This document shows positions 1-10,563 of a DNA stretch of 64,000 bases, piece after piece. Both the position numbers and the translations under genes were made by a program. The notes beneath the pieces are model-generated. The model searched no databases and was not told the DNA's origin. It saw only the letters and a program-made list of their open reading frames with translations. The stretch spans positions 10,448,951-10,512,950 of the forward strand of contig OY992541.1 in the NCBI GenBank assembly GCA_963921195.1, given 5' to 3'. The DNA is from Pegoplata infirma (taxonomy: Eukaryota; Arthropoda; Insecta; Diptera; Anthomyiidae). Numbering within the stretch: the stretch's first letter is position 1; each line of letters starts with the position of its first letter.

Positions 1-119
1 ACTACATGTTAAATATGTGTGTGAAAATCCCAGAAATCTTTTTGGAAATACTAGAGATTGGAAATACTAGAGATTTGACTCCCGCACGTTCACAATCACG
101 AAATACAAATATTTCTCAC

Positions 120-1220
120 TAGAGATGGGCGCGTGAGTGAATTTTGACTCACGCACGCTCACGCTCACGAAATAAAAATATTGCTCACGCACGATCACGC
201 ACGAAATTATTTTTTCTGCTCACGTTCACGCACGCTCACGTCAGTAACTAAAATTTTTCTCACGCTCACGAAATAATCACGCTCACGAAATTTAAATTTA
301 CAAATTTTTTTTTTACTTTTTTCGAATTCTTGCACAAAAAGTATTTAATTTCCTTAAAACAACAATAAACATTTATTTAAATCACAATTTTGTATTAATT
401 ACCCCCTAAATTCAATATAATGACGATTTTTTTACTCGTTTTCTGTTTCAAACAGCACAAAACAATCACGAAACAAAAATTACTCACGCACGATACTATT
501 TTTATACCCTCCACTTAGTGATAGAGGGTATATATAAGTTTGTCATTCTGTTTGTAACTCATCGAAATATCGATCTGGGGCCCCATAAAGTATATATATT
601 CATGATGCCCGATCGATTTTAAGACATTCTAGCGATGTCCGTCTGTCTGTCTGTCTGTCTGTCTGTGGAAAATGCTGTCGCGGACAAAATATTGCACAGA
701 GATGACTGAAACTTAACATATTTATTGGAAGTCTTCCCGAGAAGTTTGGTATTGCATTTGAGCGATATCGGTTAAACGGTTCAAAAGTTATGAACGAAAA
801 TGTAAGCACACCTCAAAAATTTCAGTTCATTCAACATAACCTAAAAATACAAAATGCTTTAATTTGGATTCTGGTTGGCATATGTGAACATAATTGAACA
901 CCAAATGGTATTTAAACAAGTACGAACATATTTTTTGACAAAAAAAGAAAAAAAATCGCGGATTTTTTTTACCAAAATTTTTTTTCGCGGAATTTTTTTT
1001 TTTTAATTTTTTTTTTTTTTCAAAAGTAATTTCCTTTTAAATAAAGTTTTTTGCAATAATCTTTTTAAAATTGTGGAGGGTATCACTACATTCGGCAAGG
1101 CCGAATTTAACTTTTTTACTTGTTTATAATCACGCGCACTCACGATCACGTGAGTAACAATAAATTTCACTCACGATCACGCGTGAATCACGAAAAATTC
1201 GTGTCACGCGCGCATCTCTA
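120..1220. mobile_element. CACG-rich hAT-like nonautonomous element, inner copy
   Basis: Termini TAGAGATGGGC and GCGCATCTCTA form a short inverted repeat. The flanks TTTCTCAC (112-119) and TTTCTCAA (1221-1228) match at 7 of 8 bases, an 8-bp target duplication as made by hAT transposases. Dense CACG/CTCACG repeats lie just inside both ends, the usual subterminal repeat arrangement of hAT elements. It carries a DINE-1 at 499-1124 and has no transposase. A second full member with a perfect duplication lies at 2932-4356. Confidence 0.8.
499..1124 (+). mobile_element. DINE-1/mini-me-like element, copy 1
   Basis: Starts 'tttataccctccac', has the conserved block with 'ccccataaagtatatat', a GTCC(GTCT)n microsatellite at about 637-665, a body, then 'gtggagggtat', the hairpin ATTCGGCaaGGCCGAAT (1090-1106) and CTTGTT. 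This order (block, TA-rich stretch, GTCY microsatellite, body, 3' hairpin) is that described for dipteran mini-me/DINE-1 elements, thought to be nonautonomous Helentrons. No coding capacity. Confidence 0.85.
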
Positions 1221-2102
1221 TTTCTCAAACACGATTTTTTTTTCTGATCACGTTCATGCACGCTCACTGATTGTGAGTAACTACACTTTTTCTCATGCTC
1301 ACGAAATAATCACGCTCACGAAGACTTACGAAATTAAAATAAACAAAATTTTTATTTACTTTTGTCGATTCTTGCAGAAAAAGTATTTACTTTCCTAAAA
1401 TACTGTCATAAAAATTTATTTAAATCACAATTTTGTATTAATTACCTTCAAAATTCAATTTGATGACGATTTTCTTACTTGTTTTCTGGTAGTAAAAACA
1501 ATCATGTAAACAATCGTGTAAACTAGTTTGTGCACAAACGATTTGTCATTAGACTCGTTTGCTACTTTGTAGTAAATCGTTTCTATTTTTTGCTAAATAA
1601 TCTTGACAATGGAATTTGACAAATTCCGAAACATGTGTCGATTAAGTCTTGCAAAAATGACCAACATAAATAAATTAAAAAAAAGAAATAATTTTCTTGA
1701 AAATTATGCAATGAGAATATCATGGTTTTAATTAGTAAAGAAAATAATGACCTCGAGCCAGAATAAACATCCTCAAAATATAATATTTTAAAGGTCGAAT
1801 AAAACAATTTTTATTTTATAATAAAAATTAATCCGAATTTTAATAATATTTAATTTTTGTTTGAAAAAAAAAAACTAAAATAAGCTAATAATTCAAAAAT
1901 AACTAGAAAAAAACTTTAAAAAAGAGGTAAAAAAGCAAAAATAAGCCAATAAACGAAAAACAATCAAAATTAAGTTATTGCCAAAATAAGCAAAAAAAAA
2001 GCTCTAACAAATGCAGCTTATTTTCTTTAGTTTTTCATGATCAGAATTTGCATTTAATCTATCTAATAAAAAAGTAGCATTTGCTTTTTTTTGGTTGGCC
2101 TA

Positions 2103-2171
2103 CTGATCAATAATATTTATACTTTATGGGGTTCTAGACCGATATTTCGATACTACAGTTGGAGGGTATAA
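2103..2171 (-). repeat. DINE-1-like 5' fragment
   Basis: Reverse complement of the DINE-1 start: 'actttatggggttctagaccgatatttcgat' block followed by 'ggagggtata'. Only the 5' end is present. Between it and 2330 there is AT-rich sequence with repeated CGATTAAT motifs (2195-2300) and no gene; 1501-2102 shows no recognisable feature. Confidence 0.6.
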
Positions 2172-2329
2172 AAAAATAATTGTTCGATTAAATGATAAAT
2201 TAATCGATTTATTCGGTATTCGAAAATCGTCGTTTTTAAATTAATCGAACAAGAGTTTAATTTTGAATGATCGATTAATCGAATTATTTTTAATCGATTG
2301 ACAACTCTAGTATCTACCTTACCTTTTTT

Positions 2330-2645
2330 TCAAAAATGGTAATTTTAACAGTATCATTTTAAAACGCAAGTGTAACCCAACCAAACGCAATAATTAGAAA
2401 AAAAATTGTTTTCTATGTTGGAGACTATAGACAAATTATACTTTTGCACTATATTCCACTAAATGGCTGCTGTGCAGGCTTTCAAATAATGCAAACATCG
2501 TCATTTTTCGCATTTTCAACCGTGAATAACTAAAAATCTGGAAGTGATGGAAAAATTTGGAGAACAGATTTAGAATCAGGAGTTCAAAGTCTACTAAAAT
2601 TGATCACCAGAATTCAAACAGGAAAATAAGTGTTGAGCGGTGATA
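2330..2645 (+). repeat. Dispersed repeat W, copy 1
   Basis: About 315 bp, nearly collinear with 7000-7317 in the same orientation, from 'atggtaattt' through 'ggctgctgtgcaggctttc' to 'gtgttgagcggtg'. Differences are scattered substitutions and a short indel. No open frame; family unknown. Confidence 0.8.
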
Positions 2646-2931
2646 TAGGTTAAATGGCATTACGAGACTTTTTCTAGTAATTTGACAAAGTTTTTTTTCT
2701 GTGTAGTGCTCAAGAGGAACAAATAGAGAATCATCATCAGTTCATTCGCTACAATATTATTCCAAGACTAAATTTTGAGGCCAACGATTACCGAAAAAAT
2801 TTCCCAGTTGGATAGTTACGAAAAACCCCAGTTGATTTGAAACAAATTTAAAATAACTGGTATAATCACTAATAACTCTTAAACCAAGTTAATTTAACCA
2901 GTATTTTAGTTACCTGTAAATTAAAATTAAT

Positions 2932-4356
2932 TAGAGATGGGCACCAATCACGTGATAAACGTGAATCACGTGAATCACGCATGAATCACGTGATTCGTGA
3001 TTAAATTTTTTTTCTACTCACGTGAGCGTGCGTGAGCGTGAGTAACAAAAAAAGTTCGTGCGTGATCGTGCGTGAGTAATATTCTTGCGTGAATTTTTCG
3101 TGATTTTATTTGTTTCCCCGATTTTTTTTGTTGGGTTACGTTTTCTTGATTTTTTCATGGTCTTTCAAAAAAATTATATAAATTTATAATTTTTTTCATG
3201 TGTCATTGGGGAATTTGCATAGTGCTTCCATGAGAAAATGTCTTCAGATTCTGACATATAATAGGTAGTTCTTGAGGACATGTCCTAACATTGTCATCAA
3301 TGAATGTTTGTTGTAAGAGTGTGAAAAATCCCCTAAGACGTCTATAAGGAAATGTCTTCAGAAAACCAGTATATCAAACTAAACTTTTACATCTAGGCAG
3401 TACCGTTTCAACCATTAGGGCACACTGGGCACGTGCCTAGGGCCCCCCACCTAAGGGGGCCCGAAATACCAATAAATTCGGTTGTACGAAAATTAAGATT
3501 TTTTTTAATTTCTTTTAAAAGAAAATTTCTTACAGAAAAAGTCTCAGAATCTAACAGATTTTTCGTATACACTGAGACTTTTTCTATAGGAGAAATTTGT
3601 AATATATCAAAAATCTCAAATCCAGGTAATGTCTCAGGTTCAGAGATAGAAAAGGTCTCATTAAAACCATTTTTTTTTTCACGATTATCATGGTTTTAAT
3701 AAGTAAAGAAAAATGACCTCAAGCTAAAATATCACTACCCAAAATATTTTTTTTTGTTTCTTTTTCTTAAAAACAGGTAATAACATGAATTTAATTTGTA
3801 CCAAAATAATGTTTTTTTTTGTCTTGCGACTTTTAACTTTCCAGCGAGGCCCCAAATTCTTGTGTGCCCAGCGCCGTACTATAAGACGGCCTTGAATCTG
3901 AGAACTTTTCAATTTCTGGGAAAAACATCGGAAAGTCGAAATGTTATTTCTTAATATGATAAAGATAATTTATAAAGGAAAATGGATGGAAGTTTAAACT
4001 AATGGAAATACGAAGATTTTTTGCATTTTGGTATGACCTATATCAGACATTTCCACAAAGACGACTTAGGGAATGTCAGCACCCCCAGACAACTGCTGAT
4101 TATGATTGAGGAAATTTTTGAAATTTTTTATGAAACTGTCCTCAACTCGGTATATAGAGATGTCATGGGGATGTCAAATGTGACTCTGACATGTCAGCGA
4201 GCCTTCCACGGATGGCTCAAGGACTTTCACAACTGGGTAATGCATAAAGAAATATGACATACATTTTTTTTTTTACATATTTTTTTTCGTGAGTATTTCG
4301 TGATCGTGATTACGTGCGTGATCGTGATTGAAAAGTCACTCACGATCCCATCTCTA
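2932..4356. mobile_element. CACG-rich hAT-like nonautonomous element, third copy
   Basis: Inverted ends TAGAGATGGGC and GATCCCATCTCTA, with a perfect 8-bp target duplication AAATTAAT at 2924-2931 and 4357-4364. Both ends carry CACGTGA/CACG/CGTGAG subterminal repeats. The interior includes a remnant of another element at 3398-3894 and an unassigned 78-codon frame at 4021-4257 that resembles nothing I know. Confidence 0.85.
3398..3894. mobile_element. GGGCCC-rich hAT-like remnant
   Basis: Left end CAGTACCGTTTCAACC followed by CACTGGGCACGTGCCTAGGG; right end is a rough inverted match (GTGTGCCCAGCGCCGTACT ... CCTTG). Flanks CATCTAGG and AATCTGAG agree only in part, so the duplication is uncertain. 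The interior has several 'gtctcag/ttctataggaga' repeats like those at 43430-44480. A similar left end recurs at 63640. Confidence 0.5.
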
Positions 4357-4810
4357 AAATTAATTTTATTGACAGGAAGTTAAAAAAAAGCATCAACAAA
4401 TTAAAGTAAATAGATACAAATAAGATCAAATCTTTGGTAAGTTTCTTTTTATTATTTTGTATGTTATTTTTTGCAAAAGTTAATAAAGAAATTATTTTTT
4501 TTTAGATCTAGATGAAGGATGTAAAAAATCGGAAGCTTGTAAACGACCATATGTGATGACGAAATCGGCGAACTTGTAATTTAGTGTCGTGTTGGTGAGA
4601 CATGTAGTTCGAAATCGTTTGGAAATTAGAAAAATTATTTAAAGTGTAAAGATGGTATATTTTTTGTCGTATGTATTTAATAAAAATTGTTTAAAATTAA
4701 AAATATCATTTATTCCCCTAAAAACGTTAAAGCCCAATTTTCAATTTTCAGCCAGTTATTATCTACTAAATTCCAAATTTTCATAGATTTAATTAACAAC
4801 TTGTTGCCAG

Positions 4811-5755
4811 CAGTGTTGCCAGAACTTGGTAGTCAAAAACGGCTAAATTCATTCGAAAAAAAGGCTAAAAAACGGCTAAAAAATAGCTAAAAAAAGGCTA
4901 AAATAATCATTTTACTATTTTGGGAAAAACTAATGGAAATTAATATTTTGTTTCATTTTTACACATAAAATTAAATCAAGAGATCTTTTGTTATACGGTT
5001 TTGATAAAAACTAGAGTTCAAAATACTTTTCCGATGATTTACATTTTTTTAATGCAAAAACAAAAATATAAAAGTTTTTTTTTGTTAAAAAAATGAAGTA
5101 CAATTTATTTTGAGTGGAAAATTTTTTTAGTTTATTTATTTTTTGTAGTCAAAAAATACTGCGTAAATTTTTTCTTAACTTTTTTTTTGAAAGTTCGCGC
5201 ATTTTTACACGTGAATTTTAGTTAAAACATTTTACTCCAGGACCGTTTTCGTTGAAACCTGACGAGAAGAATGGCAAAAATATATATGCCAAGATTCAGC
5301 AACCAGTTTTTAAGTTGAGTTTCGAATTCCAAACTAGGATTAATTAAAATTCAGCCATATGAAAAACAAGTTGCTATTAACAAAACAAACCGATATTAAA
5401 AATCATGCTGATGATAACACTATAACTGGAGTGTTTGAAACCGGTATGGGAATACCAGAAATATCAGTAATTTTTAGAAATATTTTTTTTATCCAAATTT
5501 TTTAACTTAAACGTTTACATTGAATAGAATTCGAGCCTGTGCTTGATCTGTACTGACAAAAAACCAATTAATTTTAGTATAAAAAAACACTGAAAATTAC
5601 TTTTAAATCAAAAAACCCAAAAATGGCTAAAAAACTGCTAAAATAATTTCGAAAATGGCTAAAAATACGGCTAAGAGCTAAACGCAATTTTCTCTGGCTA
5701 AACGAGTTAAAAAGGAGCTAAATCTAGCCGGAAAATGGCTAAAATGGCAACACTG
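4811..5755. mobile_element. hAT-like MITE, CAGTGTTGCCA family
   Basis: Inverted ends CAGTGTTGCCA and TGGCAACACTG with a perfect 8-bp target duplication GTTGCCAG at 4803-4810 and 5756-5763. Both subterminal regions are runs of a 'ggctaaaaa' motif in the same orientation. It holds no transposase and carries a fragment of repeat X at about 5408-5555. The same terminal motif occurs at 21941-25483 and 41090-41435. Confidence 0.9.
5408..5555 (-). repeat. Repeat X fragment
   Basis: Reverse-complement match to the repeat at 17729-18113 and 36660-37900: 'aactggagtgtttgaaaccggtat' at 5421 and 'gagcctgtgcttgatctgtac' at 5533. Degenerate. Confidence 0.6.
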
Positions 5756-5884
5756 GTTGCCAGTAACTGGAATCTCAGTTAAGTTCAAAATAGAATAAAA
5801 AAATAGTTATCATTAACTGAGCCAAATTAACTGGGACTTAGTTAATAAATTAGTCAGCAGTAACTGGAAAATTTTTTGGGTGTG

Positions 5885-6052
5885 ATTTTAAATTCAGGAA
5901 AAACTAAATTTATAAAGTTTAAGCCATATATTTCAAGGAACGATGAAGTTATGAGCATACACATTGGTGATAATTTGATAAATGAGCCAGAGAGTGTTAA
6001 ATATTTAGGAATTAATCTATGTCACAATCTTATATGGAAATTTTTTTTGTAA
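5885..6052 (+). pseudogene. Non-LTR retrotransposon reverse transcriptase, C-terminal fragment
   Basis: A 55-codon open stretch ending in TAA, too short to stand out as an ORF. It reads NSGKTKFIKF near the start and SVKYLGINL about 30 residues later, the spacing and motifs found downstream of the catalytic box in LINE reverse transcriptases ('N..KT..I.F' then 'KYLG'). Everything upstream is the inserted element D; the 90 bases before D (2700-2789) can be read as a possible continuation, but this is weak and would be out of frame. After the stop, 6053-6240 is unassigned. Confidence 0.65.
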
Positions 6053-6259
6053 CTTTCAAATTTAAAAAAGAGTGTTTGAGTTTTAAATAAAATATTTTAA
6101 TTTCAAGTGGAAACTTTGAACTTGAAATGGAATTTTTGCATTTTAAATACATAGGTGCAAACATAACAAAAAATAGTCATGCCGACTATACAATCATCAA
6201 ATGCCAAATATTGGAAAATGTATGCCGCTCACTGGCAAATACGGTGCATTTTACAGAAT

Positions 6260-6335
6260 AACAAGTAAGAAAGCTATATTCGGCTGTGCCGAATCTTTAA
6301 ATACCCTCCACCAATGTAATGATTTAAAAAACAAA
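6260..6335 (-). mobile_element. DINE-1-like 3' end, copy 2
   Basis: AACAAGTAAGAAAGC followed by the hairpin ATTCGGCTGTGCCGAAT and 'ataccctccacc'. The rest of the element is not recognisable: sequence passes into the minisatellite at 6350, which may have expanded inside it. Confidence 0.7.
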
Positions 6336-6349
6336 AAAGTTTGTTTTAT

Positions 6350-6812
6350 TTATAAAGGGTACTTTTTATAAAAGGTGTTTTTTTATAAAAGGCACTTTTT
6401 TATAAAAGGTACTTTTTATGAGAGGTACTTTTTATAAAAGGTACTTTTTATAAAAGGTACTTTTTATAAAAGGTACTTTTTATAAAAGGTGCTTTTTATA
6501 TAAGGTACTTTTTATAAACGGTACTTTTTATAAAAGGTACTTTTATAAATTGTACTTTGTATAAAAAAGTAATTTTATAAAAGGTACATTTTATAAAAGG
6601 CACTTTTTATAAAAGGTACTTTTTATAACATGTACTTTTTATAAAAGGTACTTTTTATAAAAGGTGCTTCTTATAAAAGGTACTTTTTATAAAAGGTACT
6701 TTTTATAAAAGGTACTTTTTATAAAAGGTACTTTTTATAAAAGGTACTTTTTATTAAAGGTACTTTTTATAAAAGGTTTATAAAAGGTACTTTTTATAAA
6801 AGGTACTTTTTG
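6350..6812 (+). repeat. 16-bp minisatellite (TACTTTTTATAAAAGG)n
   Basis: About 28 head-to-tail copies of TACTTTTTATAAAAGG, mostly perfect, with scattered single changes and a few shortened units (for example near 6540-6590). The unit is AT-rich and partly self-complementary. It adjoins a DINE-1 3' end. The 190 bases after it (to 7000) hold nothing recognised. Confidence 0.95.
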
Positions 6813-6999
6813 TAGAGCCAACAAAAACCAGATGACCGATCTTTACTGCGATGAGCTCAAAATTTAGGCAAAAGTTCATTATCTCTTAAGATTTTTAAAC
6901 CCATTCAAGATATCTTCCGGTTTATACAAAAAATAACACAGAAAGCTTAATTTTTTCTTTAAAAAATATCAAAAAACTAAGGTAAATTTAACAAAAATG

Positions 7000-7317
7000 G
7001 TAATTTAAACAGTATCATTTTAAAACGCAAGTAAAGCCCAACCAAACGTAATAATTTGAAAACAATTGTGTTCTATGTTGGAGAACATAGACAAATTATA
7101 CTTTTGCGCTTTATACCAGATTTGTATTCCTTTGAATGGCTGCTGTGCAGGCTTTCAAATAATGCAAAAATCGTAATTTTTCGCATTTTCAACCGTGAAT
7201 AACTAAAAGTCTGGACGTGATGGGAAAATTTGGAGAACAGATTTGGAATCAGGAGATCAAAGTCTACTAAAATCGATCATCAGAATTCAAACCGGAAAAT
7301 GAGTGTTGAGCGGTGTA
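7000..7317 (+). repeat. Dispersed repeat W, copy 2
   Basis: Direct copy of 2330-2645. It differs by about one base in fifteen and includes a short extra stretch near 7110 ('accagatttgtattcc'). 7318-7469 shows no feature. Confidence 0.8.
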
Positions 7318-8470
7318 ATTAATTACATCTAAAATAATAACCCTCATTGAACTGGAACATCTAGTTGTCATCCCAAAAGTTTACGTAAGGACACCAGCTT
7401 AAAACCGAAAAAAAGTTTTAAGTGTACACTTGGATATGTTTTTTATAACATTCGCTCATTTAATTGTATACCCGAGTAAAAATAAACATATATAACAATA
7501 TATAACTTGATACAAACATAATAAATCATATATGATTATACATCCCGTGAGGTATTTTCTAATTTTTTTTAAATGCAGTCATATGTTGTAATATATAATT
7601 TAATCATGATTCGGATTAAAAGGTATACGTTTGATATAAATATATGAAATAATGTTAGGGCCAATACAAAATTTGTTTTTCTGTATAATTTAATATAAAA
7701 TTATATATAGCTTATTCTGTTCCATATATAAATGTTTCCAATTAAATGTTTCCAATTAACAAAAAATGTTCTAAGTTTTTTAAGCAAAGTACATATGTAT
7801 AAGAATCTTTTAAAATGTTCCTAAACATTTCCTTGTTAGGGTAATGTATATACCTATCTGGTTCGAAGCGTACCCAAACATTTTTTTGTTTTAGAAAATT
7901 ACATGTTTGGTGAATGTATCGTTGACCTGAGGTGTAACTCACCTAAACCAAAACACACCAAGATTTTTTATGTTTTTATGCAATTAGATCTAATTGGATC
8001 CAATGAAATATGGCAATGTCTGGTCAAAACTCGGATGAAATCGAATCATATTTTATACAAGTTGATCTTTTTTAATGCAAAAACATCCACCATTATTCGG
8101 ATTAAATTGCGTATAAATATATATTGTGTTATATCCCAGTCTGCACAGTTTCGAGGCGACAATTTTTTCGAAGTTTTTTCGAGGCTTTTCCGCAATAACG
8201 ATTCGAAGTCGATATTATATACAGTCGATATTTTAACGTTTCTAGAACTCATATTTTTATTGAAAAACTAATCGATTTCGAAATGATTTCCAATCTACAT
8301 TTTAGGAATTCTCGTATTTGTTGTTCCATAAAAAAATATTTATTTTCAATATAACATCGAGTTTTAGTTTTATTAAATTTTACAAAAATTCCACAAATTT
8401 TACTTTTATTATTAAAAAAAAATAATATCTAACACTAGAACAATAAAAAAAAAATAAAAAAAAAAAAATC

Positions 8471-8550
8471 CGCGACCGGGGTTTGAACCAAGGCCAAAAA
8501 TCTACAAATCATAAGCTGCCGAACCTGCTAACCAACTAGGCCATACACAA
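8471..8550 (-). repeat. tRNA-like sequence (SINE head or tRNA relic)
   Basis: On the minus strand it reads a D-arm-like GGCCTAGTTGGTTAGCAGG, matching an RNA polymerase III A box, and about 35 bases later GGTTCAAACCCCGG, matching a B box and T arm. The anticodon stem is poor, so it is probably not a working tRNA. Confidence 0.6.
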
Positions 8551-8754
8551 CTTAAAATTTGTTTGTAGTAATATATATTTTGAAATAAAAATATTTTCAA
8601 ATTGGGAGAAGTATGTCAAAACAAAATAAAATGAATATAAAAACAGGGTAATTCAAATAATAATACAAATTATAATTTAAGGGCAATTCAAATAATAATA
8701 AAAAATTCAAATTTTAGTAAAAGTAATTTTAAAAAACTACTTTTATTATCAAAC

Positions 8755-8823
8755 TTTGGCTGAAGGAGCAAGGCGTTCAACCAGTAAACTGGGAGTTCTG
8801 AGTTCAAATCTCAAGTGAGGCAG
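8755..8823 (+). repeat. tRNA-like sequence, degenerate
   Basis: An anticodon-arm-like hairpin CCAGTAAACTGGG is followed by a T-arm-like TGAGTTCAAATCTCA with B-box match GAGTTCAAATCTC. The D arm is weak. It lies about 200 bases from the tRNA-like segment on the other strand. Confidence 0.45.
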
Positions 8824-9644
8824 ATAAAAATAGTAATTAGTAAAAATTAAATTTAAAGAATAAATAAATTAAATTAGTAAAAATTAGTTAACTGTAAGTA
8901 AGTAGTAGTAAGTAAAAAAATATTTTTTTTGTAATTCTTACCGTTTTTAAAACAATTAACTAAATTATTAAAAAACAAATGTATCGAAATTCATGAAATT
9001 TTTCGATTAAAAATCGAATCGAATCCTGTACCAATACTCGATTCTATATCACCTTGCATGCCACATAGGAAAACACGCTTTATATCGACATTATATCGAA
9101 CTCGATATCGATGAAATTCTTAGAGAAAACGATTCTTTTTCGAATCGATATCGACTCATTTTGCATACTGGGATATCATTATGTATTGCATCATTTAAAA
9201 ATTTTTACTCGGGTAGTGTCATATCCCAAAATACTTGATTTTTGAGTTAATGATACAGAAATGTCAAAAATTCGTATTAATATCTTTTAAACTCACCGTT
9301 TGAGAAAAGAACACACCATTATTACATTTTCTATTTACCGGCCTTTTTCAATGGGAAAACCATTTTCAATTGTAAACTTTAAACGCGTTTTCTGCAAAAA
9401 CAAATATTTTGAGTTATGACACTATACAAGTACATACATATGTGCGATTTGAAGTTCAAATCTTTGAAATATAACACAGAAAATAAAATCGTCAAATTTA
9501 AATCAACAAACAGTAATTGTAAATCGACCAAACATGATATCAACCAAACATTTAATAAAAACGTTAGCCTGTTAGTCTATAATACAAAACTTCGATTTTG
9601 TTTTTAACAAACTCAGTCAAGTAATTTTATTTCAAAATTATTTT

Positions 9645-9785
9645 ATCATGTCAACAAATAGTTTTTGTGTTTGTTGAAAAAAAAAATAAGATTTTTTACG
9701 TTTGTCAGATCAACAAATTGTGTTTGTGTTTGTTGAATTTCTTTGTTGACAAAAAAATTTAATATTTTGTACGTTTGTCAATACA
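9645..9785 (+). repeat. Two-copy tandem duplication
   Basis: A segment of about 68 bp, 'tcaacaaat..tgtgtttgttgaa' to 'acgtttgtca', occurs twice in a row. The surroundings (9213-9943) are AT-rich, without a gene. Confidence 0.6.
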
Positions 9786-10113
9786 AATAATAATTTTAGA
9801 GAACTATTACAAACTCGTTTATCAATTTAATATCACAAATTTCCCTATATGAGCACTTTCAGTGAAAAAGTTAATTGTATTCACAAATATGGGGGTCAAT
9901 ATAACAATTCGTTTTTTTCTGTGTAATGCAAACCGTTAAGATCTGCGGTTACCAACCTTTTTGGCTCGCGTACCCCTAATTTTAAATTTTGTCCGCCGCG
10001 TGTCCCTAACGAATTTTTTGTTTTCGTTAAAAAAAACTTCTCATATAAAAATTAGAGTTAATTTTGAAGTTAATTAAAACTCGACTAAAACACCATCTTA
10101 TGTGTGATCTCTG

Positions 10114-10563
10114 CTAAGATTACCTCCAAGCAACTACAATACGCGTAGAGGAGTTTAATATGAACCTAGTGATTTAGTCCATTTATGCTCCCCCCAGATT
10201 TAAAATAAATGGAAATCAGTTTGACACTTTTTTTAAATCACTAGGATCACGTTTTCTGGCAGCTGGCGACTATAATGCCAAGCATACATTCTGGGGGTCA
10301 CGCCTCATTACCCCGAGAGGCCGTGTGTTGTTTGATACAATTTCTAAAATGGGTCTGGATGTGGTCTCAAGCAGAAAACCAACATACTGGCCTTCAGATC
10401 GTAATAAGATTCCTGTTCTTATCGACTTTGGTGTGACTAGAAATATAGAAAGAAATTTCGTTAATGTAGAATCTTCATTGGAACTCTGTTCAGACCACAC
10501 ACCCACTATTGTTACTCTCCTTAAATTGTATCCCGAGAGATTGTATCCCCCACTGGTGACTTA
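10114..10563 (+). pseudogene. LINE apurinic-type endonuclease, C-terminal two thirds
   Basis: The frame shows APPRF, then AAGDYNAKHTFWGSRL at about 10262-10310 and RGRVL. These are the GDYN(A/S)KH and catalytic-region motifs of jockey-clade AP endonucleases, which nick the target DNA during retrotransposition. It ends with LCSDHTP at about 10485-10505, the terminal S-D-H motif. One in-frame TAG lies near 10170 and a TAA just before 10114. The N-terminal part is missing through 5' truncation. The longest open part is 10325-10563. Confidence 0.85.

Larger units (their letters stand above)
67..1500. mobile_element. CACG-rich hAT-like element, outer (interrupted) copy
   Basis: Left part (about 67-119) begins TAGAGATTTGACTCCCGCACG-like and continues after 1221 with the same order of blocks seen inside 120-1220: CACG/CTCACG subterminal repeats, then 'aaaaagtattta' and 'atttatttaaatcacaatt'. 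It is therefore an older copy of the same family, split by the copy at 120-1220. The right end fades near 1500 and is not defined. No coding sequence seen. The 66 bases before it show nothing recognisable. Confidence 0.6.
2790..5883. mobile_element. Interrupted element with AAAAAATTT inverted ends (D)
   Basis: Left end ACCGAAAAAATTTCCCAGTT and right end AACTGGAAAATTTTTTGGGT are imperfect inverted repeats. GATT stands immediately outside each (2786-2789 and 5884-5887), a possible 4-bp duplication. The element's own sequence contains repeated 'agtTAACTGg/ccagttaa' motifs and is interrupted by elements at 2932-4356 and 4811-5755. The right flank is LINE reverse transcriptase coding sequence (5885-6052). 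Confidence 0.6.
8135..9172. mobile_element. Element with CCCAGT ends carrying two tRNA-like sequences
   Basis: Ends CCCAGTCTGCA and TGCATACTGGG, each flanked by ATAT. Subterminal sequence is rich in ATCGAT/TTCGAA motifs on both sides (8140-8280 and 9060-9165). The interior contains tRNA-like segments at 8471-8550 (minus) and 8755-8823 (plus). A second element with CCCAG ends and an AT duplication is at 32244-35005. Confidence 0.6.
7470..9212. mobile_element. TA-flanked element with CCCGAGTAAAAAT ends
   Basis: Left end CCCGAGTAAAAATAAAC and right end AAAATTTTTACTCGGG are inverted repeats, each flanked by TA. Two-base TA duplication fits Tc1/mariner-type insertion, but no transposase is visible. 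The interior is AT-rich and is interrupted by the element at 8135-9172. Frames at 7742-8271 are short and overlap on both strands; I do not regard them as genes. Confidence 0.6.

Noticed and set aside
4021..4257. 78-codon frame beginning MHFGMTYIRHFHKDD.
   Set aside because: Inside a nonautonomous hAT-like element, no known motif, ATG in AT-rich context. A captured host exon cannot be excluded without a search.
7742..8271. Overlapping frames of 66-122 codons.
   Set aside because: They lie on both strands across the start of a transposon insertion, with no recognisable motif.
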